Origin: Cristatella mucedo
Lineage: Eukaryota > Bryozoa > Phylactolaemata > Cristatellidae
Direction of reading: 5' to 3'
Assembly: GCA_009760855.2 (NCBI GenBank)
Contig: WPIO01000022.1
Coordinates: 4,737,001 to 4,801,000, forward strand
Length of the DNA stretch: 64,000 nucleotides
The position numbers were made by a program, and so were the translations under genes. Positions 34,419-46,209 of the stretch are shown here, one piece after another. Numbering within the stretch: the first letter of the stretch is position 1; every line of letters begins with the position of its first letter. The notes beneath the pieces were generated by a model. The model saw only the letters and a program-made list of their open reading frames with translations, was not told where the DNA came from and ran no database searches.

Positions 34419-34930
34419 CTAAAAAAAATCGGGCCGAGAACGTCACCGAACGGCTCCGGCTGGCACAGAACGTGCAGTACCGTCGAGGAGCGCCAACGAG
34501 ATAGTAATAGATCGCCGGGTGCTCATTTGAGCCTGTCACAAAATATACTTCCTTTGCATAGCGCCCTAAGAGAACATGACCTATACCCGGGCGCTTTGCA
34601 TTTGCTGCAGGGCAGTCCAAAAACTTGATCGTAAAAGGCAAACAGCGCACCTCTATGCCGACACTCGATTCGGCTGTGGCATGGGTTACACGGTTAGCCA
34701 CCATCCACAGCGATCTATCACATATAAGGTTTGCAATGCTCAGATAACGGTAGAGTGCTGTCTACCAAATTGTGTCGACTATTCATGATCAAACCTTCTA
34801 CGACTATCTCTCCAACTAGCAAGATGATCATCAAAGGAATTTGGACCATATCACAAAAGAGCACCAACTGAACATTAGAGGAAGTTGTGCAATTTGGTCA
34901 TGCAAGATTTGGATCTTGCCGCTTTAGCTT

Positions 34931-35092
34931 TAAATAAAAATAGTATTATTTTTATAGAGCCCCAAGAGAACTTTATATCTATTCAGGTGCTTTACATATG
35001 TCGCGAGGCTCAAGCCCTCGATATTGGGAAGCAATACATTAACCTTGACCTTGGTCACGGAGAGCACCATAGCCACTAGACCAAACCAGCGA
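34931..35092 (-). mobile_element. SINE-A, diverged
   Basis: Plus strand: TTATAGAGCCCCAAGAGAAC, TATCTATTCAGGTGCTTTAC, ATATG, GGCTCAAGCCC, and CACTAGACCAAACCAGC at the tRNA-like end. Confidence 0.82.
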
Positions 35093-35099
35093 GGCAAGC

Positions 35100-36430
35100 T
35101 TTCAACCTGCTCCTCTCCAGCTACAGTGTCTTGAAGTTCAAGTGAATTGTAGTGCTGTTCATAGATGCAAGGAAACTTTTGCATAACTGTATCTTGAGCA
35201 TGCATGAGTGGAATACCGAGAAATTCAGCAACCGGCAGTGAGCAGTGGTGTATGCTGGCAGGCAGGACGTTTGCAATAGATAAGCCAAGCTGTCGAGTTC
35301 TGCTGCAACTTTAAACCTCTGATTGTGCAGGCAGGTGGCTCTACAGATAGTGAATTACAGAAATTTAGTCACAATGTCACGAATGCACAGACCAACTCAG
35401 CTGTGATGTCGTTATCTAAGCAAGCCTGAATTTTGCAATGTTAAATAGGCTGGAGAGAGGCTGACTTTACTGTGGTTTTGATGTGCCTATCTAATGGCAG
35501 GCCATTTTGAGAGAGGACACCCAGATTCCGAGCAGAGGCAACAGGAGACATGCTGGTCCATGTACATGGTCGATTTAGATGGTCAGGCTTTCCCACTTCC
35601 GAGCAACACTTTGCTCGCCCATTATTAGTAAGTTGGTACAGCCGTCATTCAGTTCAGAGAAAGTTTGCTCCCAGCCGAGTGCAAATGCCAGCAAAGGAGC
35701 TGTTAGGGAGCAAAGCTGTGGTGATATGTGGGTCGGTGTGATACTGGAAGGCAGAGAGAGATCAAAGCCCCAAGTGCTGCCGTTTGTTGCCAGCGTATAA
35801 ATGAAAGCCCAGATCGTGCTCGGCGATTACATTGGCGAGAGGAAGAGCATTAATATTGTGAATAGAATTCGATCTAAAACTGATGCCTGGGGCACCCCCG
35901 TAGGTCAAAGGCTCACTGAATGATCGATTTCCATTTAAATCTAATCTCTGAATTCTCCAACTGAGATAAGACCTAAACTGCTGTAGCACAGTGTCTATGG
36001 TGCCTAGGCTTATACGACAAGTGCTCGATAAGACTTTGCTGAGTAATGGTGTCAAAAGCTGCCGAGACATCCAGCAGAACTAGCAGAGACTACATCAAAG
36101 TCAGCATTCCTGAGATGTTTGTTATATACACTCGCAGCAGTGCTGGTTCCATGGAGTGACTAGCTCGAAAACCTTACTAGAACGTACTAGCTATATTTGA
36201 AGCGTGAATATAAGAGTTTAACTGGATTGTAACAATTCGTTCTGGTGTCTTTGATGGGAACAGCAGCAGGTAGACAGGGAGGAAGTTTCTAAGGTTATTC
36301 CGATCTAGTGTCAACTTCTTAATAAGTGCCCTGACGGTAGCCTCTGTGAAAGATATTGGGACAGATTTACTGTCAGTTTTCAGGGCCGCAGTATCCAGGC
36401 ATCTCAGAAGGAAGCCGAATGCCTTCAATC
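35100..36430 (-). mobile_element. LINE copy 4, old and decayed
   Basis: Reading the minus strand from 36430: LLPV..LFPSKTPERIVTIQ and LNSYIHASNIAS, QQFRSYLSWRIQRLDLNGN, FHLYAGNKRQHL (active-site region, destroyed), ARNLGVLSQNGLPLDRHIKT and CKIQACLDNDI...ELVCAFVT. These match LINE copy 1 in order, with many stops. It lies in the proposed intron between candidate exons 3 and 4. Confidence 0.85.
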
Positions 36431-36648
36431 AGCTTATACGAACGGCCAGCATAAGCACTGTGCCCAGTGCCTCATGGGCACTTACTTCATCTTGAACCAG
36501 GTCGTGATGACTATGCAGTGCTGCCGGCGAGTCGCTCGTCAGCTGCAAGCAGACAGCAGTCAGAGGTTACTGGCAGCAGCACCAGCACCAGCACACGCAG
36601 CAGACGATTAGGTGGGTAAAGTGCTGGCCTTCACAAGTTACCACCAAC

Positions 36649-36859
36649 CTCCCTGTGCGCCGTCTCATAGATGAGCTCGTCGACAAGCCTCTGAATGAGG
36701 TCGTCGAGTGGCCGTACTTCCAAGTGGTCCCACACGATCGAGCACACCGACTCTTTAACCACTGCTAACACTTCTTGCAGTATGCATCGTTCGATTAGCG
36801 AGTCAACGAAGTCTTCGGCAACCAATGCTTGCACTATCAATATGTCGGCAGCTCGGCCA
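36649..36859 (-). CDS. Candidate exon 3 of an unrecognised gene
   Basis: Acceptor TTTCGTGATTACAG (AG at 36861-36860); donor GAG|GTTGGT (GT at 36648-36647), with alternatives 4 and 7 bases downstream. It codes for GRAADILIVQALVAEDFVDS, LIERCILQEVLAVVKESVCS, IVWDHLEVRPLDDLIQRLVD and ELIYETAHRE. Hydrophobic residues recur every three to four positions, so two or three amphipathic helices are likely, in the style of docking helices. It starts with the third base of a codon, fitting the two bases left by the exon at 38132-38481. No named family is claimed. Confidence 0.38.
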
Positions 36860-36902
36860 CTGTAATCACGAAAGAAATGGACACGTGCTTATAGAATGCA
36901 CC

Positions 36903-36907
<5 letters not shown>

Positions 36908-36988
<81 letters not shown>
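36908..36988. repeat. (CA)n microsatellite
   Basis: About 40 uninterrupted CA units. Confidence 0.97.
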
Positions 36989-36991
<3 letters not shown>

Positions 36992-37034
36992 GTCCCCAAG
37001 CGCGCACCCACACACCCAAGCATGCACACACACA

Positions 37035-37192
37035 TAACATTTATTTGTATAGTGCCCTAAGAGCTTAGGAGAACAATCTTTATACAGACGTTTCACATAT
37101 GTCACGAAGCTCGAGCGACCAGAGGTCTCCAATTACATTCATATCTTGACCTTTGTTCGAGGCAAGCACCTTAACCATTCGGCCAATATGTA
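37035..37192 (-). mobile_element. SINE-A, diverged
   Basis: Plus strand: TTGTATAGTGCCCTAAGAGC, TTTATACAGACGTTTCACAT, GAAGCTCGAGCGACC (B-box region) and CACCTTAACCATTCGGCCAA (A-box region). Confidence 0.8.
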
Positions 37193-37229
37193 CACACACG
37201 CGCACGTGCACGTGCGCATGCACACACAC

Positions 37230-37231
<2 letters not shown>

Positions 37232-37288
<57 letters not shown>
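37232..37288. repeat. (AG)n microsatellite
   Basis: About 28 AG units, flanked by GT-rich DNA. Confidence 0.96.
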
Positions 37289-37291
<3 letters not shown>

Positions 37292-37913
37292 CGTGCGTGT
37301 GGGTGGGTGTGTGTTTGGGTGGGTGTTTGCGTGTGTGCATGTGTTCGTATGTGGCATTGCCATTCTGCCAGCATTCAGCTGCTCAAGGTTCATAAAGAGG
37401 TTTTAAAGCTGCTCGAGTCTTTGTTTGTCAACCAAAACATCCATCTTTAACAAAACCAAATGCCGCTCAGCCACCATGCTTCGTGCCTTTCATTGAGGAG
37501 CTCCAAGTGAGGTGCATGTTATTTTAAGAGCATCAATCAATCCTCAGTCCTTTGTGTCTGTACATGCCGTATTATAGCTGCAGCAGGCCAAGCTAGGTAC
37601 TGTTGACACTATTGAAGAGAGCAGGCTCTCCTCAAACTAACGGACTACGTCTGTGGTAGGCGGGCTTACGATGCCAGATGCAATTAAAGCAGAGAACGTC
37701 ACGGGTAAGCCGTAGGCATCAAGCAGTCTTTAGTAGGAGACTACACTCTAAGCTATGGGTATGAGCTTGCCAAAGATACTGCGAGCTGCACGGATGTCAG
37801 ATTCAATCGAAGACATTAGCTGTGCGACCACCGATATAATTGGTAAGGTGGGTAGGTAGCGACTCGGCTTCGAAGTCGCTGAACACGGTAAGCAGTCTTT
37901 GCATGACTTGTTG

Positions 37914-37963
37914 CATATAGCTAGATGTAGCATATAGCTAGATGTAGCATACTGCTAGATGCA
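37914..37963. repeat. 17 bp tandem repeat
   Basis: GCATATAGCTAGATGTA occurs twice in tandem, with a third partial unit (GCATACTGCTAGATGC). Confidence 0.88.
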
Positions 37964-38131
37964 CCGACACCTCGGGCTCGCCATTCTCTTTCTCCAGCGA
38001 TCTGCTCACCTCAACCTAACATGCGGCGGCACTGGATGTCTTTCAGCACAGCGAGCTCGGCAGCGCTCGGGGAGATTTCATGCAGCACAGCTCAGGTCGC
38101 AAGCGCTGCAGCAGCAGCAGCAGCAGCGTAC

Positions 38132-38481
38132 CGGCGGTCGGACCAGGAAAGTGCAGCCTGCTTCGCCCATCGGGGGCCGTGCGATGGTGCCGCAGCCGCT
38201 GCTACCGTCGCTCGTTCCGCCCTCCTGTGCAGCAGCGGGCTGACTAAGCCCTCGTCTGGAGCCGTTCGGCGGCCACCGTGCACTGGCAATGGCACAGGCA
38301 TGCCGTCAGCAGGAGGCCAATATACTGATGACGGCCACGACCGACGGCTCCGAGCATAAAAAGAGCCCGTGCTGACGTCACCAGCCACGAGAGCGCGAGA
38401 GTCGACAGAGGGGGACTTGTGGCGAAAGGATACAGTCTTCTTCGTACTTGGCCAGTCTGTAGGTGAACGCAGCTTGGCAAC
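38132..38481 (-). CDS. Candidate exon 2 of an unrecognised gene
   Basis: Acceptor TTTGGCATTGCAG; donor GACCGCCG|GTACGC (GT at 38131-38130). The 350 bp frame is open throughout: VAKLRSPTDWPSTKKTVSFR, HKSPSVDSRALVAGDV..., SWPSSVYWPPADGMPVPLP..., ending KQAALSWSDR plus two bases. It is Ser/Arg/Pro-rich and probably disordered. Phase 0 at the start fits candidate exon 1 (39508-39690); two leftover bases fit candidate exon 3. A CAG-repeat lies just past the donor. The support is splice-phase consistency, not homology. Confidence 0.33.
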
Positions 38482-38832
38482 CTGCAATGCCAAATCGCAG
38501 CAGCTGAGGGCACGGCATTCACACGCTGGTGCTTTGTTATGCACGAGGAGCTAGGGAAAACCGATGGACGGCTTGTTGGCCTGGCATTGCCTGCCTCTAT
38601 CCAACGGCGGTGAAGTGACGGGTGCATAGGGTGCACAGGGCATCTGCGAGCATCTGCTCGAAGAGCCTCCACCCGAAGCAGTTTTGCCGCGCTTTTTGTC
38701 AGGCAGCAAATTGTCTTCAGGGCGAAGTCACCGCTTGCAGCAGCAGCAGTAGTCGAAGATCGCGCAACTCTGAAACTGCCTAGAGAAACGTGTCGGCCTT
38801 TCGGTCTCGCTACTTATGTAGTTCTGGGCGGC

Positions 38833-38833
<1 letters not shown>

Positions 38834-38897
<64 letters not shown>
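38834..38897. repeat. (CAG)n trinucleotide repeat, about 21 units
   Basis: A perfect GCA/CAG run in the proposed intron between candidate exons 1 and 2. Confidence 0.97.
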
Positions 38898-38899
<2 letters not shown>

Positions 38900-38947
38900 A
38901 GCCAGCCAGAAGCAGGCATGAGGCGGGCCTCGAGCCGGTCCTACACA

Positions 38948-38968
38948 TTCTCTCTGTCTCTGTCTCTG

Positions 38969-38999
<31 letters not shown>

Positions 39000-39022
39000 G
39001 TCTCTCTCTGTCTCTCTCTGTC

Positions 39023-39061
<39 letters not shown>

Positions 39062-39124
39062 CTGTCTCTGTCTGTCTCTGTCTGCCTCTGTCTGTCTCTG
39101 TCTCTCTCTGTCTCTCTCTCTCTT
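38948..39124. repeat. CT-rich microsatellite (TCTCTG and TC units)
   Basis: About 175 bp of pure pyrimidine-rich TCTCTG, TCTC and TCTG units on the plus strand. Confidence 0.97.
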
Positions 39125-39159
39125 TGTACGAGCTCGCCGAGGTCTCAGCCCAGGGGTAC

Positions 39160-39282
39160 AGAGTTTCTGCCCTTCACTACCCAGGTCTCGGCGAGATCCT
39201 CTGTTGCTTACTGCAAGCGGTGGTGATGGCCATCGAGGCTCTTCTGCCAAAAATGAGGCTGCTGAATCAGCCTTGACCTTTT
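39160..39282 (+). repeat. SINE-B fragment
   Basis: TGCAAGCGGTGGTGATGGCC, GAGGCTCTTCTGCC, AAATGAGGCTGCTGAATCAG; 3' half of the family, with a weak head upstream. Confidence 0.72.
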
Positions 39283-39507
39283 TAAAGAGCTGCCGCAGGT
39301 GCATGTCGCACTCATCGGCACGAGCGGCGGCTGGTTCGTGTCAGACATGAACTGGCGGTGGTGGAGGGGGAGGGGCAAAAGGGTAGCCACGGCTGCAGCC
39401 ACCTTGTAGAACGTGACAGAGCCTGGCAGGGCTTCCCTGTGCCGGCGAGTGACTGCCGGGCACAGCACAGGGGGGGTGGGGAGCGGCATGTCTCAGCGTC
39501 TCATCAC

Positions 39508-39690
39508 CTCGGTGCTGGATAGAGCAGCAGAAGCAGCAGCAGCAGTGCCTCCTCCGAGTCCGTAGTCGAAGAGTCGAGACTCCTCGAGGTCGACGTAGCG
39601 TTTGTCAGCTCGTTCGGCTGGTCGAGCCACTTGTGCCAGAAGCAGAGCTTCATCAGCAGCAGCAGACTGCCACCTCCTCCTCCGCAGCAT
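39508..39690 (-). CDS. Candidate exon 1 (initiating) of an unrecognised gene
   Basis: ATG at 39690-39688, with an in-frame TAA two codons upstream; donor ACCGAG|GTGATG (GT at 39507-39506). It codes for 61 residues beginning MLRRRRWQSAAADEALLLAQ, then VARPAERADKRYVDLEESRL and FDYGLGGG, and ends in an Ala/Ser run. The other reading frame of the same strand is also open (LLLLMKLCFWHKWLDQ), so frame choice depends on phase fit with the 38132-38481 exon. An upstream non-coding exon may exist. Confidence 0.28.
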
Positions 39691-39759
39691 AGTTTAAGCT
39701 GCTGTGCTGCTACAGTGGCCACCCGCCTAAAGTCGGTTAAATGACCGGCTATCAAGATG

Positions 39760-42700
39760 CAGACACTCAGGACCAGACTACCGGCAAGGCAGGCATCTGT
39801 ATATCTTCGAATGCTCGCTCGAAGCCAAGACTTGTAGGCCTGTAGAGCACGGCTGCCTGCCTACTTGGCTGGCTCGTACCTTCATTCATTTGGAGATTCC
39901 TGCTGACGTGTCAGAATAATTTCCACGAAGTTCAGTAAAGAATCCTGCCCCTCCCCCCAGGAGCTGTATACGCCCCACAGAATCGGCGCACAACTTCTAC
40001 AAAAAATGGCGGATTAAAAATCTGCCAGTGAGTACATTTTCATAGAAATTGCATGCACCTTTAAGTAAACTTCAGTGCAAGGGGCCATCGCCTTGGCCAA
40101 TATCCAACGAGCTATCATGCCACAGCAGAAATATCTTGATACACCAGCCCCGTGACAAACAACCTGTGTAGAACTAAAGTAATTGAAAATTAGTGATGAC
40201 AATTTCACTGCCGTCTGCAATACTTCCAGCTCGTTATGATCACAATAATACTTGACACACCAAATTCACTAGTCACCCGCTGATAGCAGTTCATTTTTTA
40301 ATAGGTTGAATAAGATTTGCTCTACGTGTTCATGATTGCATGATAAAATTCAAGAGCGTTTAGTGATATAAATGACAAAAGTTATCCAACCGAAAAGTTT
40401 GCCTAATCATTTTTTAATGCTTCCCTTTCATGTACAAATCTTCAAAACTTCAGGTATCATTTAGAACACGTTTGTCTTTTGAAAGATACCTCAAGGATTA
40501 TCTGATTGCTAGACCACTTTTCTCGAGATTATCTCTACATTTACCTTTAAGAGCCACTCTATATGCATCCTTCATAGAAACACAAACATAATATAATACA
40601 ATAATATAATAATACAAATATAATATTCATAGAATTTTCCACTATTGACTTCTTTTCCTGCATAGTTTATAATCTCTCCAATGCACATACGTATAGCTCT
40701 TTTGGCCGGGACGTATGCAGAGAGAAAATCACATCGTCTGCTGCCTCATGCTGAATGAGCAATCACTTTTCGATCGAAACAGGTATTTTATCCGAGCTAA
40801 TTGTGGCCCGAGACTCAGCATAACGACACGAGACAGGAAAAACTAACGGTAGTTGCACAAGCAGCTAATAATGTGGGTCAACATAAAAACTACGTACATG
40901 TACAATATCATGAATTTAGTGTGTGAATGCATACTGTGAGCTGCAGTGCTGCTAGTGATAGAGACTGCTGTCACTACCTGCTGAAGTGTCGGTAAAAACC
41001 GACTTATCTTCCACGGCATCCTTAGTTAGCTATTAACTAAGTCACATTTTATTAGATACAAGTTTTTCCGAAAAAATGGCGCATAATCAATTTAAAATTT
41101 AAGACGTTCAAAATACTTTAATGAATTATTTTCGTATATTTCTGACACGTTTATTAGAGGCTATTTCATAATTCAATGCACAATTAAATGGTCAATTTAA
41201 ACTATGAGAATGTATGTTTTAGCTACACATGTGAATTACTAAATTATCTTCCATGATATTTTTGACACAATACTCATCGCAGCTGTTCCACAGTTGTTGA
41301 ACTAATAATATCACAAACTGCAAATCTGATCATTCAGGGACTTGTGCTTACAGGACCCATGGACAGACTCAAATACTAACATTTAACATTATATAGGTTG
41401 ATACTTTCACATGTTTGGCAACTTGTGTTTGTTTGAAAGCATGTTAACACTAAATAAGTGCAATTTTCTCCCACGTTGTTATATCTGTGGATTCATAGTA
41501 ACCCAAGATTCTTTTTAAGCTCAAAACTGTTGTATAGAGCACTTTCCTTTACAGTATTTGGTTTGTGCTTTTGCATTTGGTGCTGAAAGTCGGTCGGTAT
41601 GAAGACATGACAGAAAGTCGATTCAATACCTGTTAAATGTGCTCCCATATTCCTAGACGAACCATCTGGCAAAGTGGAAAGACAATACGGTACTCTTTAC
41701 CCTATCATCTACTTTCACATTGTATTTTCGAATGAGCGAATAGTGGTTAAGTGTGACATAAAAGCGAACCAACTTTTGCAGGAGTAACCAGGCCCAGGAT
41801 AAGTAGGTGAAACACTCGAAGTACGGGGATTAGTCGTACTAGAGCATAGTGATGCTATGCAGGTATAGATATATTCACAAAACTACTCATGGCTGCAGCT
41901 CCTGCTTATCAAGGCTATTCTTGTGCTGCAAAAAACAACAGGCCGTAGTAAAGAAGCCGAAATGAGCCAAGGGTGAGAGTAAAGAGTGGGCGATCGAGTG
42001 ATGCGACCGAGGCACAAAGAGAGGCACAAAGAGACACTGCACTCAGTGATAACACAGCAGAATGAAGTGGAGACAAATGAAGACAAATGAATTGGAGGAG
42101 CGGGATGCGCCCATTTCTTTCTGTTACGGTGGGTAAGTCATTTTAGTCAGGATCACAAAAAAATAAGAACATTGCCATCTTCGGTCAACTCGCTCAGCAT
42201 AGAACACTAAGATTGGTAGCCCAGCCAAAAGGGAAGTACTGTGCTGTGCGTCCGACGCTTGAACGCCACGACAGACAGCAGGCTCAACACAGAAATCAAG
42301 GGCTGTCCTTACGTTTCGTATGCCACAAAAAGCTAAGCACATCAAAAGCCGACGCTGCACACTTCCACCTAAGAATTCTCAGAAAAAAGGCTGCTGACAC
42401 GTCGAACTGCTGCAGCCAACGAGAAATGGTGGAGACGCTGCATGCTCACTGCTGCCTCCAGCACAGTAGCATCAGTTTCTCCCGGAGCCGAGCAATTGGC
42501 AAACTGCCACAAAGCTGCCAGCCTAGATGTCGCCATGTCTTGCGGTTTAGCTGGCTTTTTCGTCGGCTACTCGAGGCTTGCCGAGCCCACCCATGGACAT
42601 TGGCACAAACTGCAACCGAAGTTTCCTGGCACCCCGAAAAAAAGCCAGGAAAGCAGAAGGAGAGGACACGCGATCGCTCGGATGTAGGCATCGGCTGTAG

Positions 42701-42800
42701 GCTGGAGGCTGCAGCTGTGTGGCAGCTCACGTCCCGACCCTGCACCACCCAGAGCAGCAGCAGCAGCAGCAGCCGCTGCTGTCGGTTCAGCACGTACAGC
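39760..42800. other. Stretch without a recognised gene; AT-rich core 39.9-41.9 kb
   Basis: 39900-41900 is clearly more AT-rich than its neighbours and has almost no open frames, repeats or SINE/LINE tails. 42213-42830 (plus, 205 codons) is open but matches nothing recognised and overlaps an equally open minus frame. Confidence 0.5.
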
Positions 42801-42817
42801 AGCAATATTAATGCCAG

Positions 42818-42893
42818 GTCGCTTGGATAGAGCACCAAGAGAACTCTCACCAAGAGAACTCTATCTCAATTCAGGCTCTTTACAACTCGCTTC
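42818..42893 (-). repeat. SINE-A/LINE-type 3' end fragment
   Basis: TAGAGCACCAAGAGAACTCT occurs with an internal duplication of CACCAAGAGAACTCT, then ATCTCAATTCAGGCTCTTTA. It is the reverse complement of a SINE-A tail. Confidence 0.6.
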
Positions 42894-42899
42894 AAGAGA

Positions 42900-43555
42900 A
42901 ACTGACAGGGTATCTTTCCAGACTGTCCAACCGGGCATGCCTTCTGCAAGGGATTGCACATACTTACCTCTGTCGATCACGTGTTCAGCTCGACGTTTGC
43001 TGGATGCTCGGCGAGGCGTCGGCCCTGTGCATCCAGCGGCCAGCGCATCCGCGGCTCGCTCGGCGGATGGAGCCGCAGAAGGTGCAAGGCAGGAAGCGAC
43101 GCCGACGACGCTGCAGACGCTAACTGCGCCGCGGCTTTGCAGGTACCCCCCCCCCCCGAAGCAGAGTCTCGCCGGAGCCTAGCTCCTGGCCGCTGGCGAC
43201 ACGCGAGAGCTGAGCAGAGAGCTTATTCCACCTGTGTTCAGAGGGCAGAGAGTTCTGCCACCGAAGCCAGCGCCTGCCTTTAGAGCCACGGCGCCAGAGG
43301 CCAGTAGCCCGAGGTGGCAACCGCAGCCGTTATGGTCACCTTTGTGTGTTTGTTGACACTGATTAAAGAGCTTGACAAAATACCGAGACGACCGGTGCAT
43401 CGACGTGTATCACCTTACAATAGTTAGCCATGCCCAAAAGACCAGCTTTGGCTGCTCTCGCTCCCGGATGCACACTCCCGGCTCCCGGTGGCATGACGTG
43501 TGTCACCTGCCAGCCACGAGAAATTTTTAAAAGCAGGAGCCGAGCGGTTGGTCGG

Positions 43556-43587
<32 letters not shown>

Positions 43588-45175
43588 GCAAATGCTCGGT
43601 CCGGGTAGAATGTAGAATGGGCACAGTGTTCTTTGTGTGCGGGCACGTGCATGCGCACGTGCGTGTGTACGTGCGCGCGCATGCACGGGCTCCAGCCTGC
43701 GTGCACGTTCACGTGCGTGAACCTGTGGTGTCAGCCGCAGCAAGACACGTTGCGTTTTTGCAGTGGCTTTTAGTTTTGGTTTTGCAGAGGCTTTTGCAAA
43801 GCCTTGGCAAGGCCAGCACGTCTCTGGAGGTGAATGAGGAGCAGTATGTACAGGGTTGTGACTTGTCGGTCGGCGGCTGCAGCTGTCAATCGTTACCATT
43901 CGTCAGTAGACACAGCAGCTCCTGAGCAATGGCAGGAGCCCACAGCTAGAGAAAGCCTGACCTTTGACCCCGCCCTGCCGGCCACAGTCGGCTGCTGGCA
44001 TACACTCAATCACGGTAGTAGTGCACCCAAATCGACTAACATCGGTTGGCAAGCACCCTCCCACTCAATGTCAATGCGAGCGAATTTGCTTCTGCAGTCT
44101 GCCACCAGCCAAAGGGCCAAAGCGTCTACGACTTTGGGACTCGTTTTCGAAACAAGTCTCAGCTAATCCCCATCTGCTCAGCTTTCCTTGCACACGTGCC
44201 ACTGAACACGTGACTCTTTCGTTCTTGCTTGCTTTGGGTGCCCTAGCGGTGCATGATTTAGCGAAATCTTTAACGGCCAGGCGTCTTACTTACCTTGAAT
44301 CCTACCTGAATCCTAGTGCGAGCAACCCTGAATCCTAGTTCGAGCTTTCCCGTGCTGATATCTGAGCACGATACTCGTACTGCATTGTATTGCATTGCTT
44401 TGCTTGCACGTCGATGCATCGTGATGCCTTACAATGATGTCATCAATTCTTGGCCTCTTGATTCTCTCGAAGGCAGCTGTGAAGCACCACGAATAGATAT
44501 TTGGTTCTCTTAGGGTGCCATACAAAAGACATCATCATTCTTATACAAAGTTTGCTGAGTAGATGTGATGGTATCACGTTTGTGATACCATTGTGGCTAG
44601 TTTTATATTTTGCAGGGGACGACATGTGCTAATGTAGCTGCTGTAATGCATCCCAGGCACGCCGGGTCTCTTGAAATCGATGGCATACAGTATCGTTGCT
44701 GATCGACAAAAGCTGCACTTTGAACGTGCTCCCGATGTTTTATTTCTGCTCAGCTGTTTTTACGGTAAGTATAACTACGCCGGGAGGCATTACAAAGACT
44801 TTTCCTCTGCAGGCATCGTGCCGTAATGTTGGCAGAAATATTCGGTGGGCCAACTGTCCCCAGGTCGCTCAAATCGTGGACCGATCCGAAGAAGAGTGTC
44901 GACCACTTGACCGGCTGAAACGTCCCATAGGCCTTGCTGTGATTGGCTGTCTCTTACAATGTCAAGCCGAGGCCTCTAAAACGGTCAAACCTTGAAACAC
45001 TACTTCTTGTACAGGGTGGCCAGAGGCCTGGCACCCAGCGTACCGAACCTGAGGAGGCATGCCGGATAGAAAGCCAAGCGATCGGCACCGCGATTCGTCT
45101 TTCAAGTGAGGTGTTCCGAATAAGATCACGGTTTGGCTGTCCTTGGCTTAATACGGGCAAGCCTGCCCTAGCTAG
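42900..45175. other. Stretch without a recognised gene
   Basis: It includes an 11-C run (43146-43156), a GT/GC-rich tract (43630-43730), a (CTG)n tract (43558-43586) and a SINE-A-like tail (44485-44530, plus). On the minus strand a strong donor-like GACAGAG|GTAAGT lies at about 42968-42956, but no exon could be defended. Confidence 0.4.
43558..43586. repeat. (CTG)n trinucleotide repeat
   Basis: About nine CTG units. Confidence 0.93.
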
Positions 45176-45179
45176 GCAG

Positions 45180-46172
45180 CATGAGACTCCCGAGTACGAC
45201 GTGAATGGACAAAGATCATCTGAGGTACCTCTGAAATATGGCGTACCTCAGGGCTCCGTGCTAGGTCCGGTTCTTTTCACGGTTTATACTCTCCCTCTTG
45301 CTGATGCGATTCCCAAGCACAATCTAGGCTTTCACTTCTATGCGAATGACACTCACTTGTACCTTTGCTTTGATCCCTCCCAGCCTTCGAGCACCTCAAA
45401 TTCTCTCGACTCACTTGCTGCATGTATTGATGACATCCTCATATGGATGGCAGCAAATTTACTAAAAATAAACGATGATAAAACTAACTTACTAGTTATG
45501 GGCAAACCCAGTGTGATTCTGAAATTGGAAAGGCTGACGCTCAAAATTGGCTCTGCCAGCATATCTTCTGTTGAATCAGCTCGAAATCTAGGTGTCATAT
45601 TCACTTCTCGCCGACATGCACTGGCTCCCAGTCAAGAAACGGATCGACTTCAAGGTTCTGTCACTCACTTCGAGGTCACTTCATTCTTTGGCTCCAGCCG
45701 ATATACTCCCCCAACAGGCCAAGCATCGTGCCACCCGCTTTTCGGAATCCAACAGTTTACCAATACCTCGTACAAACCCCAAATCCTTTGGAGACCGTGC
45801 CTTTAGTTCGTATGCTCCCAAAGCCTGGAACTCCCTCCCGACCTGCGTCAGAACATCCCCCGACCTGACCACATTTAAAAAGAACTTAAAAACACACCTA
45901 TTTAGGACAGCATTTAGTAGGTCCCTATGATTCGTCCTTGATGTGCTTATGCGTGCTGACACTGTCCACGCTGCCACTAACCACATTTGCACGCTGACCC
46001 TGTGCATGTTACCTCTAACCATGTTATTCATTTTGTTCGTTTATCAAGCATGATATTACTCACCATTCAATTGCATTTCCCTTTGCAGCAAATGTAAAGC
46101 GCCTAGAGAGAGAGAGAGAGGGGGGAGAGAGAGAGAGAGATTGAGTTCTCTGAATACGCTTTATCAAGTCCC

Positions 46173-46206
<34 letters not shown>

Positions 46207-46208
46207 AC
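45180..46208 (+). mobile_element. L2/CR1-like LINE copy 2, 5'-truncated and internally deleted
   Basis: It begins at ACGTGAATGGACAAAG, equivalent to 15151 of copy 1. It carries GVPQGSVLGPVLF, FYANDTHLYLCF (YAND at 45339-45350) and LLKINDDKTNLLV, then jumps at 45602 to the sequence equivalent to 15816, losing about 263 bp. The C-terminus is intact in one frame (TRFSESNSLPIPRTN, AFSSYAPKAWNSLPT, TTFKKNLKTHLFRTAFS). It ends in the 3' stem-loop and a long ATT run (46174-46204). Inside the stem the AGAGA element has expanded to a GA microsatellite (46106-46141). Confidence 0.93.
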
Positions 46209-46209
46209 G

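Noticed and set aside
42213-42830. 205-codon plus-strand ORF
   Set aside because: It ends in a poly-Ser CAG repeat, the minus strand is open over the same interval, and no homology was recognised.
43363-43899. 178-codon minus-strand ORF
   Set aside because: Translation is dominated by GT/GC-rich simple sequence (RARTHARAHARARTQ) and poly-Ala from the CTG repeat.
44560-44592. TGGTATCACG...CGTTTGTGATACCA inverted repeat as a terminator or transposon end
   Set aside because: A palindrome of about 11 bp per arm is present, but there is no duplicated target site or coding context.
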